From Thermaceae bacterium (GTDB lineage: Bacteria; Deinococcota; Deinococci; Deinococcales; Marinithermaceae): 12,924 nucleotides of DNA. Shown here piece by piece: positions 1 to 5,717 of the stretch. Location: contig JALVVO010000097.1 of NCBI GenBank assembly GCA_027023345.1, positions 1-12,924 of the forward strand. The letters are read 5' to 3'. The notes beneath the pieces were generated by a model that was given only the letters and a program-made list of their open reading frames with translations, was not told where the DNA came from and did no database searches. Both the position numbers and the translations under genes were made by a program. Positions within the stretch are counted from its first letter, which is position 1, and each line of letters starts with the position of its first letter.

Positions 1-36
1 CCGAGGCATCCACCGTGCGCCCTTACTACCTTGACC
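1..36 (-). rRNA. rrl: 23S ribosomal RNA, 5' end (partial)
   Basis: Read on the minus strand, these bases begin GGTCAAGGTAGTAAGG and continue to ACGGTGGATGCCTCGG, the highly conserved start of bacterial 23S rRNA (helix 1 and the segment after it). The gene continues past the left edge. No 16S gene, spacer tRNA or other gene lies upstream: within about 155 bp comes a divergent tRNA gene, and a good promoter lies between them. This fits the unlinked 16S and 23S-5S arrangement known in Thermus. The exact mature 5' end may differ by a few bases. Confidence 0.93.
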
Positions 37-94
37 GCTCCACTCACTAAGCGCACCAAGACGCTCGGCTGCTAGCCACCCTTTCAAGGTCCCC

Positions 95-110
95 CGCCAC
101 TGCCGTGGCG
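95..110 (-). other. Hairpin near the 5' end of the 23S rRNA leader
   Basis: CGCCAC (95-100) and GTGGCG (105-110) form a perfect 6-bp stem around a 4-base loop. With transcription starting near 112 on the minus strand, this hairpin would open the roughly 75-base leader before mature 23S rRNA. It could protect the 5' end or take part in processing, which is inference. I saw no clear boxA antitermination element in the leader. Confidence 0.4.
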
Positions 111-118
111 CAAAGTAG

Positions 119-147
119 AAAATACCAAACGCCCCCCCTTTCGTCAA
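119..147 (-). promoter_or_regulatory. Promoter of the 23S rRNA gene
   Basis: On the minus strand, TTGACG (147 to 142) is followed after exactly 17 bases by TATTTT (124 to 119). The -10 is preceded by TGG, an extended -10 signature. The start site would be near 112, leaving a leader of about 75 bases. Together with the absence of a 16S gene upstream, this supports independent transcription of 23S rRNA. Its -35 box is 2 bp from that of the divergent tRNA promoter. Confidence 0.7.
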
Positions 148-149
148 GC

Positions 150-179
150 TTTACAAAGCGAAGGGGCTGGTCCTAAACT
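150..179 (+). promoter_or_regulatory. Promoter of the tRNA-Pro gene
   Basis: TTTACA (150-155, five of six bases of TTGACA) and TAAACT (174-179, four of six bases of TATAAT) are 18 bases apart. The expected start site near 186 is about 5 bases before the tRNA 5' end at 191. The -35 lies next to the opposing -35 of the 23S promoter (142-147). Two polymerases would therefore compete for, or share, the same upstream DNA. Confidence 0.6.
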
Positions 180-190
180 AGGGGGCGCTG

Positions 191-267
191 CGGGGAGTAG
201 CGCAGCCTGGTAGCGCACCTCGTTCGGGACGAGGGGGTCGGAGGTTCGAATCCTCTCTCCCCGACCA
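191..267 (+). tRNA. tRNA-Pro, anticodon CGG
   Basis: A complete 77-base cloverleaf. The acceptor stem is CGGGGAG (191-197) with CTCCCCG (257-263), followed by discriminator A264 and an encoded CCA (265-267). The D-arm is GCGC..GCGC. The anticodon stem CCTCG/CGAGG encloses the loop TTCGGGA, giving anticodon CGG, which reads the proline codon CCG. The T-arm contains GGTTCGAATCC. The sequence is very close to typical bacterial tRNA-Pro. It stands alone between the divergent 23S gene and rsmD. Confidence 0.97.
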
Positions 268-270
268 GCA

Positions 271-301
271 AAGGGGCCCGTCAAGGGCCCCTTCAGGTTT
301 T
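271..301 (+). terminator. Intrinsic terminator after tRNA-Pro
   Basis: AAGGGGCCC (271-279) and GGGCCCCTT (285-293) form a perfect 9-bp, very GC-rich stem with a 5-base loop. A short T run follows at 298-301. It lies 4 bases after the tRNA CCA end and about 20 bases before rsmD, so it should separate the two transcripts. The T tract is short, so termination would rely on the strong stem. Confidence 0.72.
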
Positions 302-306
302 AGCGG

Positions 307-312
307 TATCCT
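307..312 (+). promoter_or_regulatory. Candidate -10 box for leaderless rsmD transcript
   Basis: TATCCT matches the TANNNT pattern and ends 8 bases before the rsmD ATG at 321. No Shine-Dalgarno sequence precedes that ATG. Leaderless mRNAs with a -10 box just upstream of the start codon are common in the Deinococcus-Thermus phylum. No convincing -35 is visible, partly because the tRNA terminator occupies that position. Confidence 0.35.
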
Positions 313-320
313 GCTTCTTG

Positions 321-848
321 ATGGGCGGCGTACGCATCCTCGGCGGCCGGGCCAAGGGACGGCGGCTTTTGGTGCCGGCCTCGGCCCGGCCCAGCCCGGT
401 CCGGCTGAGGAAGGCCCTCTTCGACTTTTTAAGAAGCCGCTACCCGGTCCCCGGGCGCTTCCTCGACCTCTACGCCGGGAGCGGGGCGGTGGGGCTCGAG
501 GCCGCCAGCGAGGGTTGGGAGGCGACGCTCGTCGAGAAGGATCCCGAGGCGGTGCGCCTGCTCAAGGCCAACGTCCAGGCCACCGGGCTGCCCGCGCGGG
601 TGGTTCCCCGCCCGGTGGAACGCTTTCTGGCGGAGGCGGCCGCCCAGGGCGAGCAATGGGACGTGGCGTTCATGGCCCCGCCCTACCCCATCGACCTGCT
701 GGAGGCCTTTCAGGAGCTTTTGGAGGCGGGGGTGGTCCGCCCCGGGGGCCTCGCCATCCTGCAGCACCCCGCCGAGCTCCACCTCCCCTTCGGCGACCGC
801 CGGGTCTACGGGAAAAACGCGTTTACCGCGGTGGAGATGGAGGCGTGA
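321..848 (+). CDS. rsmD: 16S rRNA (guanine(966)-N2)-methyltransferase RsmD
   Basis: The 175-residue product is the class I SAM-dependent methyltransferase that modifies G966 of 16S rRNA in the small subunit. It opens with the family-typical RILGGRAKGRRL. The SAM-binding motif I DLYAGSGAVGLE is at residues 49-60, and the acidic end of strand 2 is VEKDPEA (71-77). Motif IV, usually D/N-P-P-Y, reads APPY (119-122), so the first catalytic-loop residue is alanine. Length is normal for the family. The ATG at 321 was preferred over the adjacent TTG at 318 because ATG is the stronger codon and neither has a ribosome-binding site. The stop overlaps the coaD start by one base, indicating an operon with coaD and hslO. 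Confidence 0.9.
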   Translation: MGGVRILGGRAKGRRLLVPASARPSPVRLRKALFDFLRSRYPVPGRFLDLYAGSGAVGLEAASEGWEATLVEKDPEAVRLLKANVQATGLPARVVPRPVERFLAEAAAQGEQWDVAFMAPPYPIDLLEAFQELLEAGVVRPGGLAILQHPAELHLPFGDRRVYGKNAFTAVEMEA

Positions 849-1339
849 TGCACGTCGTATATCCGGGAAGCTTCGACCCCTTTACCAACGGGCACCTGGA
901 CGTGGCCGAACGCGCCAGCCGGCTCTTCGATCGGGTGACGGTGGCGGTGCTCGAGAACCCGGCGAAGCGAGACCGCTACCTCTTCTCGATCGAGGAGCGG
1001 CTCGAGATCATTCGCGCGTCCACCAAGCACCTACCCAACGTCGAGGTGGAGGCCTTCCACGGCCTCTTGGCGGAGTACATGCGCAGGAAGGGGCTCCGGG
1101 TCATCGTCAAGGGGCTCCGGGCCGTCTCCGACTACGAGTACGAGCTCCAGATGGCCCACCTCAACCGCCAGCTCAACCCCGAGGTCGAGACCCTCTTCGT
1201 TCTAGCCGCGACCCGCTGGGCCTTCGTCTCCTCCACCATGGTCAAGGAGATCGCCCGCTACGGAGGCGACGTCGGGCGCTTCGTGCCCCCGCCGGCGGCC
1301 CGGGCGCTCAGGGCCAAGTTCCAGCGGGAGGCCCGCTGA
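848..1339 (+). CDS. coaD: Phosphopantetheine adenylyltransferase
   Basis: This cytoplasmic enzyme makes dephospho-CoA from ATP and 4'-phosphopantetheine, the penultimate step of CoA synthesis. The 163-residue product has the nucleotidyltransferase signature YPGSFDPFTNGH (5-16), including the T/HxGH ATP-binding element. It also has KGLRAVSDYEYE (88-99), which lines the pantetheine and ATP pockets, and WAFVSSTMVKE (124-134), the S/T-rich ATP motif. Length matches the family (about 160 residues). The ATG shares its A with the rsmD stop, and the coaD stop TGA shares its last base with the hslO ATG, so all three genes should be translationally coupled. rsmD-coaD pairing is common in bacteria. Confidence 0.95.
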   Translation: MHVVYPGSFDPFTNGHLDVAERASRLFDRVTVAVLENPAKRDRYLFSIEERLEIIRASTKHLPNVEVEAFHGLLAEYMRRKGLRVIVKGLRAVSDYEYELQMAHLNRQLNPEVETLFVLAATRWAFVSSTMVKEIARYGGDVGRFVPPPAARALRAKFQREAR

Positions 1340-2238
1340 TGGGCCGGCTCGTTCGGGGGCTCGCCGGCGACGGGGCCTTCCGGGTGCTCGCCGTCGAGAC
1401 CACCGACGCGGTCGAGGAGGCCCGGCGACGGCACGGCCTTTCCCCCACCGCCACCGCCGCCCTGGGCCGGGCGCTTACCGGCGCGGCGCTGCTCGCCTTT
1501 CTCCTGTCCAAGACGCCCCGGGAGCGGGTGACCCTCAAGATCGAGGGCGAGGGGCCCCTCGGCCACCTGGTCGCCGAGGCCGGGGTGGACGGGCGCGTTC
1601 GCGGCTACGTGGGCCACCCCGAGGCCGACGTGCCGCTCTCGGAAAAGGGCAAGCTCGACGTAGGCCGGCTGATCGGGCCCGGCGAGCTCCGGGTGATGCG
1701 CAGCCTGCCCAATGGCGAGATCTACGACTCGAGCGTCCCCTTGGTCTCCGGCGAGATCGCCGAGGACCTGGCCCACCACCTCCTGAAGTCGGAGCAGATC
1801 CCCTCGGCGGTGCTGCTCGGCGTTCGGGTGAGCCCCGAGGGACCGGTGGAGGCGGCCGGGGGCATGGTGGTGCAGGTGCTCCCGGGCGCCCCCGAGGAGG
1901 CGATCGCGAGGCTCGAGGAAAACCTCAAGGACCTCCCGGGCTTCTCCGCCCTGCTCAAGGAGAAGGGCCTTACGGGCGCGGTGCGGGAAGTGCTAAAGGG
2001 TCTGGACTTCGAGCCTACCGACCTGGGAGAGGGCGTCCAGGTCCGCTTCGCCTGCCGCTGCGACCGGGAAAAGGCCCGGGACTCGCTCAGGTTTTTCGGA
2101 CCCGAGGAGCTCCGCGAGATGGCCGAGGAGGGCGGCGCCGAGGTGGTCTGCCGCTGGTGCGGGGAGGTCTACCGGTTCTCCCCCGAGGAACTACGCGCGC
2201 TCATAGCGGACGCCGGTCGCGAAGCCCGAGAAGGCTGA
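1339..2238 (+). CDS. hslO: Redox-regulated molecular chaperone Hsp33
   Basis: Hsp33 is a cytoplasmic holdase. Oxidation releases zinc from its C-terminal cysteines and unmasks the substrate-binding surface. The 299-residue product is of family length and ends in the expected zinc switch: C239-x-C241 (CRC) and C271-x2-C274 (CRWC), separated by 29 residues. The N-terminal core holds the family-typical ALGRALTGAALLA (41-53). It begins inside the coaD stop codon. Its 3' end overlaps the end of the opposite-strand membrane-protein gene by 38 bp (2201-2238). No hairpin terminator is visible there, so the two transcripts would overlap. Confidence 0.95.
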   Translation: MGRLVRGLAGDGAFRVLAVETTDAVEEARRRHGLSPTATAALGRALTGAALLAFLLSKTPRERVTLKIEGEGPLGHLVAEAGVDGRVRGYVGHPEADVPLSEKGKLDVGRLIGPGELRVMRSLPNGEIYDSSVPLVSGEIAEDLAHHLLKSEQIPSAVLLGVRVSPEGPVEAAGGMVVQVLPGAPEEAIARLEENLKDLPGFSALLKEKGLTGAVREVLKGLDFEPTDLGEGVQVRFACRCDREKARDSLRFFGPEELREMAEEGGAEVVCRWCGEVYRFSPEELRALIADAGREAREG

Positions 2239-3262
2239 CCACAGCGGTGATCGCAAAGTAGAAGACGATCGCCAGCGCGTTCCAGACCCCGGCCTGCACC
2301 CGAACGGCGTGGTTCCCCGCGAAGTCGGCGTAGATCCGGGCGAAAAGCGAGAGGTGGAGGAGCCAAAGGGGCAGGTAGGCCAGGGGGTGGAAGCGGATCG
2401 GAAGCCTGAGCACCGCGGGGAAGATCACCGGGGCGTGTCCGAAGACCATGGCGAAGACGAAGCCGACGTAAACCGAGTGCAGGATCGCGTCGTACACGGG
2501 CCCGGCCGGAGGCAACCCGTACCCGATGAGGAAGACCCCGCCTACGAGCAACCAGACGTAGCCCGTGAGCAAGGCCGCGCCCATAAACTTGTGGACCCCC
2601 TCGCGACGCAGGTTCACCCAGGCGATGTCGTAGCGTAGGAGCCAAAGCGCGAGGGCAACGAAGCCGAGGCCGCCGATCCGGGCAAAGACGCCGGGGGCCA
2701 GAGGGAAGAGGAGGAGCCCCAAAAGCGTCGTCCCCTCCGCCAGCGCGAACTGCCAGGAGGCCCGGGCGGGCTTGGGAACGAAGCGGGAGAGCTCGAGCCG
2801 CTCGCCGGCCACGATGAGGACCAAGTACCCGGCCCAAAGGAGCGCGGCCCAAGGCGGGTCGTAAAAGAGCGCCCAGGCCAGGTTGCCGAAAAAGAGGAGC
2901 ACGGCCCCGACGCCCATGGCCTGGGTGAAGTCCGCCGGCTGCAAACGGTAGATGTAGGCCGCCACGGCGACGTAGAAAAGGCTTCCCAGAAGGAGCACCG
3001 GGTAACCGAAGGGCTCGCCCAGAGCGAGCAAAAAGCCGCCGAGGACCATCAACACCGGCGGCACGAAGGTCCAGGCCTCGGAGAGGCCCACCGCCCGTTC
3101 GAGCGCGATCAGCGCTCCGAAGAAGGCGGAGACCATAAGGGGGCCGTGGAAGCCGGCGAGCCCCGGGGGCCAGAGCGAAAGCCCCAGGCGCTCGACCCCG
3201 GCGCTCAGAGAGAGCAAGAGGAGCAAAACCGAGGAGACAAGTAGGAATACTCGGATCGCCAT
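2201..3262 (-). CDS. NnrS-like polytopic membrane protein
   Basis: The 353-residue product is almost entirely hydrophobic, with roughly ten to twelve membrane segments and short charged loops. Histidines lie in or near helices at residues 39, 224, 262, 276, 292, 303 and 318. The run from H262 to H276 inside LHSVYVGFVFAMVFGH recalls the heme-ligating helices of the NnrS and heme-copper oxidase subunit I superfamily. NnrS proteins are linked to nitric oxide metabolism. The assignment is tentative and could instead be an uncharacterised membrane family. The start ATG at 3262 has an AGGGGCGGT element just upstream. It lies 7 bp after the wzz stop codon, so it is probably co-transcribed with wzz, although no link to polysaccharide is obvious. 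Confidence 0.45.
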   Translation of the reverse strand: MAIRVFLLVSSVLLLLLSLSAGVERLGLSLWPPGLAGFHGPLMVSAFFGALIALERAVGLSEAWTFVPPVLMVLGGFLLALGEPFGYPVLLLGSLFYVAVAAYIYRLQPADFTQAMGVGAVLLFFGNLAWALFYDPPWAALLWAGYLVLIVAGERLELSRFVPKPARASWQFALAEGTTLLGLLLFPLAPGVFARIGGLGFVALALWLLRYDIAWVNLRREGVHKFMGAALLTGYVWLLVGGVFLIGYGLPPAGPVYDAILHSVYVGFVFAMVFGHAPVIFPAVLRLPIRFHPLAYLPLWLLHLSLFARIYADFAGNHAVRVQAGVWNALAIVFYFAITAVVSLLGLRDRRPL

Positions 3263-3269
3263 ACCGCCC

Positions 3270-4181
3270 CTAGCCTGACACGGCCGGGGGCTTCTCCGCG
3301 ACCTGGGTCTCCTCGGGGGGCTCCAGGGCCGCCTGCAGGAAGGCCCAGAACACGGTGAAGAAGAGCCCCAGGACGAAGGCGAGGACGGTGTTCAAAAGCG
3401 GCCTGGGGGCGACGGGCTCGAGCGGCAGCCCCGGCGAAGCCACCAGCTGAAGAGGCGAACGCGCCTCGGCCAGGCGCCGGAGCGCCGCCTCGTCCGAGAG
3501 GAGGGCCTCTAACTGCTTCAAGCGTCCGGTCTTCGCGGCCATATCTGCCTCCACCTTGGCGAGCTCGAGGCGTAGGTACGCCGCCGCCGGATCCGGGCTC
3601 TCCGCCACCAACGGGTTTGCCCCCGCTGCGCGAAGGGCCCGCGATGCCTCAGGAGAGCTCATTCCCTTTGGAAGAGCAGCAAACGCAGCCTTCAGAATCT
3701 TCTGTCGTTCAGTTAACGCAAGCAGCGACGCTTTTAAGTCCGCTCGTTCCTTTTTCAGTTCCTGTTTGAGCGAGATAAGTTGATCCGCGACAAAACCCTC
3801 GCTCGCCGCCTCGGCGAGGGCCACGGCCCGTGCCCGGGCGGTCTCCGGATCATGGGCACTCGCGGTTAGACGCAAGTACCCCTTCTTTTCGTCGTAACGA
3901 ACCTTGGCCCAGGTGACCTTATCCCCTTCGCCCAACTGCTTCGCAAAACCCGCCGTTCCCAGCCGAGCCTTAAAAGCCTCGACCAAAGCTGCAGGCTTGG
4001 CACCCTTTGAGCTCGCTACCGAAAAGACCGCCGCGCTTTCGTAGGTCTTTGGCATAAGCGCGCTAATGGCTAAGGCGACCAGAGCCAAGCCGATGGCGCC
4101 GGACCAAATCAAGCGAGCGCGCTTTTTCAAGATCAGGTACAGGTCGCGAAGGGTAAGCTCGTCCTCGGGATACGTCTCCAT
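3270..4181 (-). CDS. Wzz-type polysaccharide chain-length determinant
   Basis: The 303-residue product has the architecture of polysaccharide co-polymerases. A short cytoplasmic N-terminus (LTLRDLYLILKKR, 9-21) leads to a first membrane helix at about 25-43. A large extracytoplasmic part follows, with charged, coiled-coil-like helices at about 135-165 and 200-240. The proline-rich PLEPVAPRP (253-261) precedes a second membrane helix at about 263-285. Such proteins set chain length during Wzy-dependent polymerisation. The C-terminal tail is short and has no tyrosine kinase domain or tyrosine cluster. The ATG at 4181 has GGTGAGG close upstream. GC content drops around 3650-4260 relative to the gene's 3' end. 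Confidence 0.82.
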   Translation of the reverse strand: METYPEDELTLRDLYLILKKRARLIWSGAIGLALVALAISALMPKTYESAAVFSVASSKGAKPAALVEAFKARLGTAGFAKQLGEGDKVTWAKVRYDEKKGYLRLTASAHDPETARARAVALAEAASEGFVADQLISLKQELKKERADLKASLLALTERQKILKAAFAALPKGMSSPEASRALRAAGANPLVAESPDPAAAYLRLELAKVEADMAAKTGRLKQLEALLSDEAALRRLAEARSPLQLVASPGLPLEPVAPRPLLNTVLAFVLGLFFTVFWAFLQAALEPPEETQVAEKPPAVSG

Positions 4182-4214
4182 GCCTCACCCACGCTACCGT
4201 CCAACCATGTGAAA

Positions 4215-4241
4215 ATTCTAGTGGCCACGCGCGTTTATCAA
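4215..4241 (-). promoter_or_regulatory. Candidate promoter of wzz
   Basis: On the minus strand, TTGATA (4241 to 4236, five of six consensus bases) is followed after 15 bases by TAGAAT (4220 to 4215, five of six). The spacer is shorter than the optimal 17. The start site would be near 4208, leaving a leader of about 27 bases before the wzz ATG. A 12-bp palindrome lies just upstream. Confidence 0.5.
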
Positions 4242-4245
4242 GGAC

Positions 4246-4257
4246 CTTTGGCCAAAG
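4246..4257. repeat. 12-bp perfect palindrome upstream of the wzz promoter
   Basis: CTTTGGCCAAAG is a perfect palindrome whose edge is 4 bp from the candidate -35 box of wzz. Its size and position would suit a dimeric regulator, but no regulator is known and a single site may be chance. Confidence 0.3.
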
Positions 4258-4276
4258 CTGGCCTCGCTCGCACAAC

Positions 4277-4549
4277 TTATGGGCCGATTCTCAAAAACTT
4301 CAGGCCGGCCTACCCGGCGGTGTCCCCATCGAAGCCTACCAACCGGTAGCCTCAGCCAGGGCGAACGCCGCCAGATAGGTGTTAGCCCAGTGCCCGCGAC
4401 CGAGTCCGTCCGCCCATTCCGCCAAATACCGGTCAAGCCCCGGGGGCTCAGGGTGGAGCGCAACGCCCAGAAGCTGCAACCACGCCTGGTACTCCTCCCA
4501 AGCCGCGCGCCCGGTCGAGGTCAACAGGAAGATCCAGCGTGGTGCGCAT
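4277..4549 (-). pseudogene. Collapsed vapBC toxin-antitoxin remnant
   Basis: On the minus strand an ATG at 4549 encodes MRTTLDLPVDL, which looks like the start of a VapB-type antitoxin. Within about 50 bp the coding signal moves to another frame. That frame reads LGVALHPEPPGLDRYLAEWA (within 4480-4410) and then GHWANTYLAAFALAEATGW, which resembles the second half of a PIN-domain VapC toxin. The usual active-site WTDAYLAA reads WANTYLAA, so the acidic residue appears lost. A stop (4336-4338) and a frameshift follow. The next frame gives GFD, another stop and AGLKFLRIGP, matching the usual (T)FD...GLxxLxLGP ending of such toxins. About 60 antitoxin codons and the first half of the toxin are missing, as expected from one internal deletion followed by decay. 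The rest of the 4182-4633 gap holds only the promoters listed here. Confidence 0.6.
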
Positions 4550-4620
4550 AGGCATGTATTCACACAAGCTCGCTGCTCTCCCCCAACCGTTTTTTGCACC
4601 ACTTGCTCGGCATCCAGGGC

Positions 4621-4626
4621 TAGAGT
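4621..4626 (+). promoter_or_regulatory. Candidate -10 box upstream of manC
   Basis: TAGAGT fits TANNNT and ends 7 bases before the manC ATG, the spacing expected for a leaderless transcript. The best -35 candidate, TTGCAC at 4594-4599, is 21 bases away, which is too far for a standard promoter. An alternative is that AAAGG (4628-4632) acts as a very close ribosome-binding site. Confidence 0.35.
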
Positions 4627-4633
4627 AAAAGGC

Positions 4634-5692
4634 ATGGGCGCGTTGATCCCGGTAATCCTGGCCGGCGGCAAGGGCGAGCGGTTCTGGCCGCTCTCCAGGA
4701 AGGACCGTCCCAAGCAGTTTTTGAAGCTCCTCCCCGGCGGCCAGAGCTTGATCCAGGCCACCGCCGAGCGGCTTCTTCCCTTGGCCGGTGGCTGGCACCG
4801 GCTCTACGTCTCCACTTCCAGGCACCTCGCCGGCAAAATTCTCGAGGAGCTCCCTAAGCTCCCCCTGGAAAACCTCATCCTCGAGCCCGAGCCTCGGGAC
4901 ACCGCCCCCGCTGTTGCCTGGCTCACCCTGCAGCTCGCCGAGCGCTACGGCGAGGAGGCTGTACTTGGGGTTTTCCCTGCCGACCACTACATCAGCCCGC
5001 CGGAGGCCTTCCGGCAAGCGATCGCCGCGGGCGCCGCCTTCGCCCAGGAAACTCCAGCGATCCTCACCTTCGGCATTCACCCCATCCACCCCGCCACCGG
5101 TTACGGCTACATCGAGCGGGGGGAACCCACAAAGGTGATTGCGGACCTCGCCTTCTACCGGGTCGCTCGCTTCACCGAAAAGCCCGACCGCGCCACCGCC
5201 GAGCGCTACTTAAATAGTGGCAACTACTACTGGAACAGCGGGATCTTCGTCTTTCAAGCGGCCACCATGCTTGCTGAGCTCGAGCGCCACGTCCCCGAGA
5301 TCGTGCAGCCCTTGCGCACTGGAGGGCTCGACGCCTTCAAGGGTCTAAAAAAGACGAGCATCGACTACGCGGTGATGGAGAAAACCGACAAAGCCTACGT
5401 CGCCCCTGCCCCCTTCACCTGGGACGACCTCGGCGACTGGACGGCCCTCGAGCGCCTCCTCAACCCCGAGGGCGGCAACGTGGAGCTCGCCAAGCACATC
5501 GGCCTCGACACCAACGGCGCCATCATCTACGCCACCTCCAAGGACGAGGTAGTGGTGACCCTCGGTCTTGAGGACGTCGTGATCGTCCGCGACGGCAACA
5601 TCACCCTGGTGGCCCAAAAGAGCCGAATTCAGGAGATCAAGGCGTTGCTCAAGCGACTTAAAGCAGAGCGCAACCTTCAAAACTTGGCTTAA
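4634..5692 (+). CDS. manC: Mannose-1-phosphate guanylyltransferase (GDP-mannose pyrophosphorylase)
   Basis: This enzyme forms GDP-mannose from mannose-1-phosphate and GTP, the entry to GDP-fucose and mannose donors. The 352-residue product has the nucleotidyltransferase signature AGGKGERFWPLSR with PKQF (10-29). It also has FPADHYI (114-120) for metal and substrate binding, GYGYIE (156-161), FTEKPD (180-185) and WNSGIFVF (200-207). It ends without the C-terminal phosphomannose isomerase domain of two-domain ManC/AlgA proteins, so it is the short, single-function form. The ATG at 4634 puts the signature at the normal position; an in-frame extension to 4379 would run through the vapBC remnant and was rejected. 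The gene stands alone on the plus strand, convergent with the operon that uses its product. Confidence 0.93.
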   Translation: MGALIPVILAGGKGERFWPLSRKDRPKQFLKLLPGGQSLIQATAERLLPLAGGWHRLYVSTSRHLAGKILEELPKLPLENLILEPEPRDTAPAVAWLTLQLAERYGEEAVLGVFPADHYISPPEAFRQAIAAGAAFAQETPAILTFGIHPIHPATGYGYIERGEPTKVIADLAFYRVARFTEKPDRATAERYLNSGNYYWNSGIFVFQAATMLAELERHVPEIVQPLRTGGLDAFKGLKKTSIDYAVMEKTDKAYVAPAPFTWDDLGDWTALERLLNPEGGNVELAKHIGLDTNGAIIYATSKDEVVVTLGLEDVVIVRDGNITLVAQKSRIQEIKALLKRLKAERNLQNLA

Positions 5693-5717
5693 ACGCGATT
5701 TGGCTCAAGCGCTACTC

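Noticed and set aside
515..847. In-frame N-terminal extension of coaD through rsmD
   Set aside because: The extension is antisense-like, glycine/arginine-rich translation of the rsmD gene in another frame. The normal CoaD N-terminus starts at the ATG at 848.
1258..1779. Long minus-strand open frame across coaD and hslO
   Set aside because: It is a GC-rich shadow of two well-identified genes, with no recognisable motif or ribosome-binding site.
2169..2852. Second long minus-strand frame inside the NnrS-like gene
   Set aside because: Arginine/proline/glycine-rich composition typical of a wrong frame in GC-rich DNA. The overlapping frame has a clear membrane-protein pattern.
4379..4633. Upstream extension of manC
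   Set aside because: It translates the opposite strand of the vapBC remnant. The ManC signature starts normally just after the ATG at 4634.
4448..5089. Minus-strand frame across the start of manC
   Set aside because: Most of it is a manC shadow. Only its last codons (from 4549) carry the antitoxin-like start, which is reported with the vapBC remnant.
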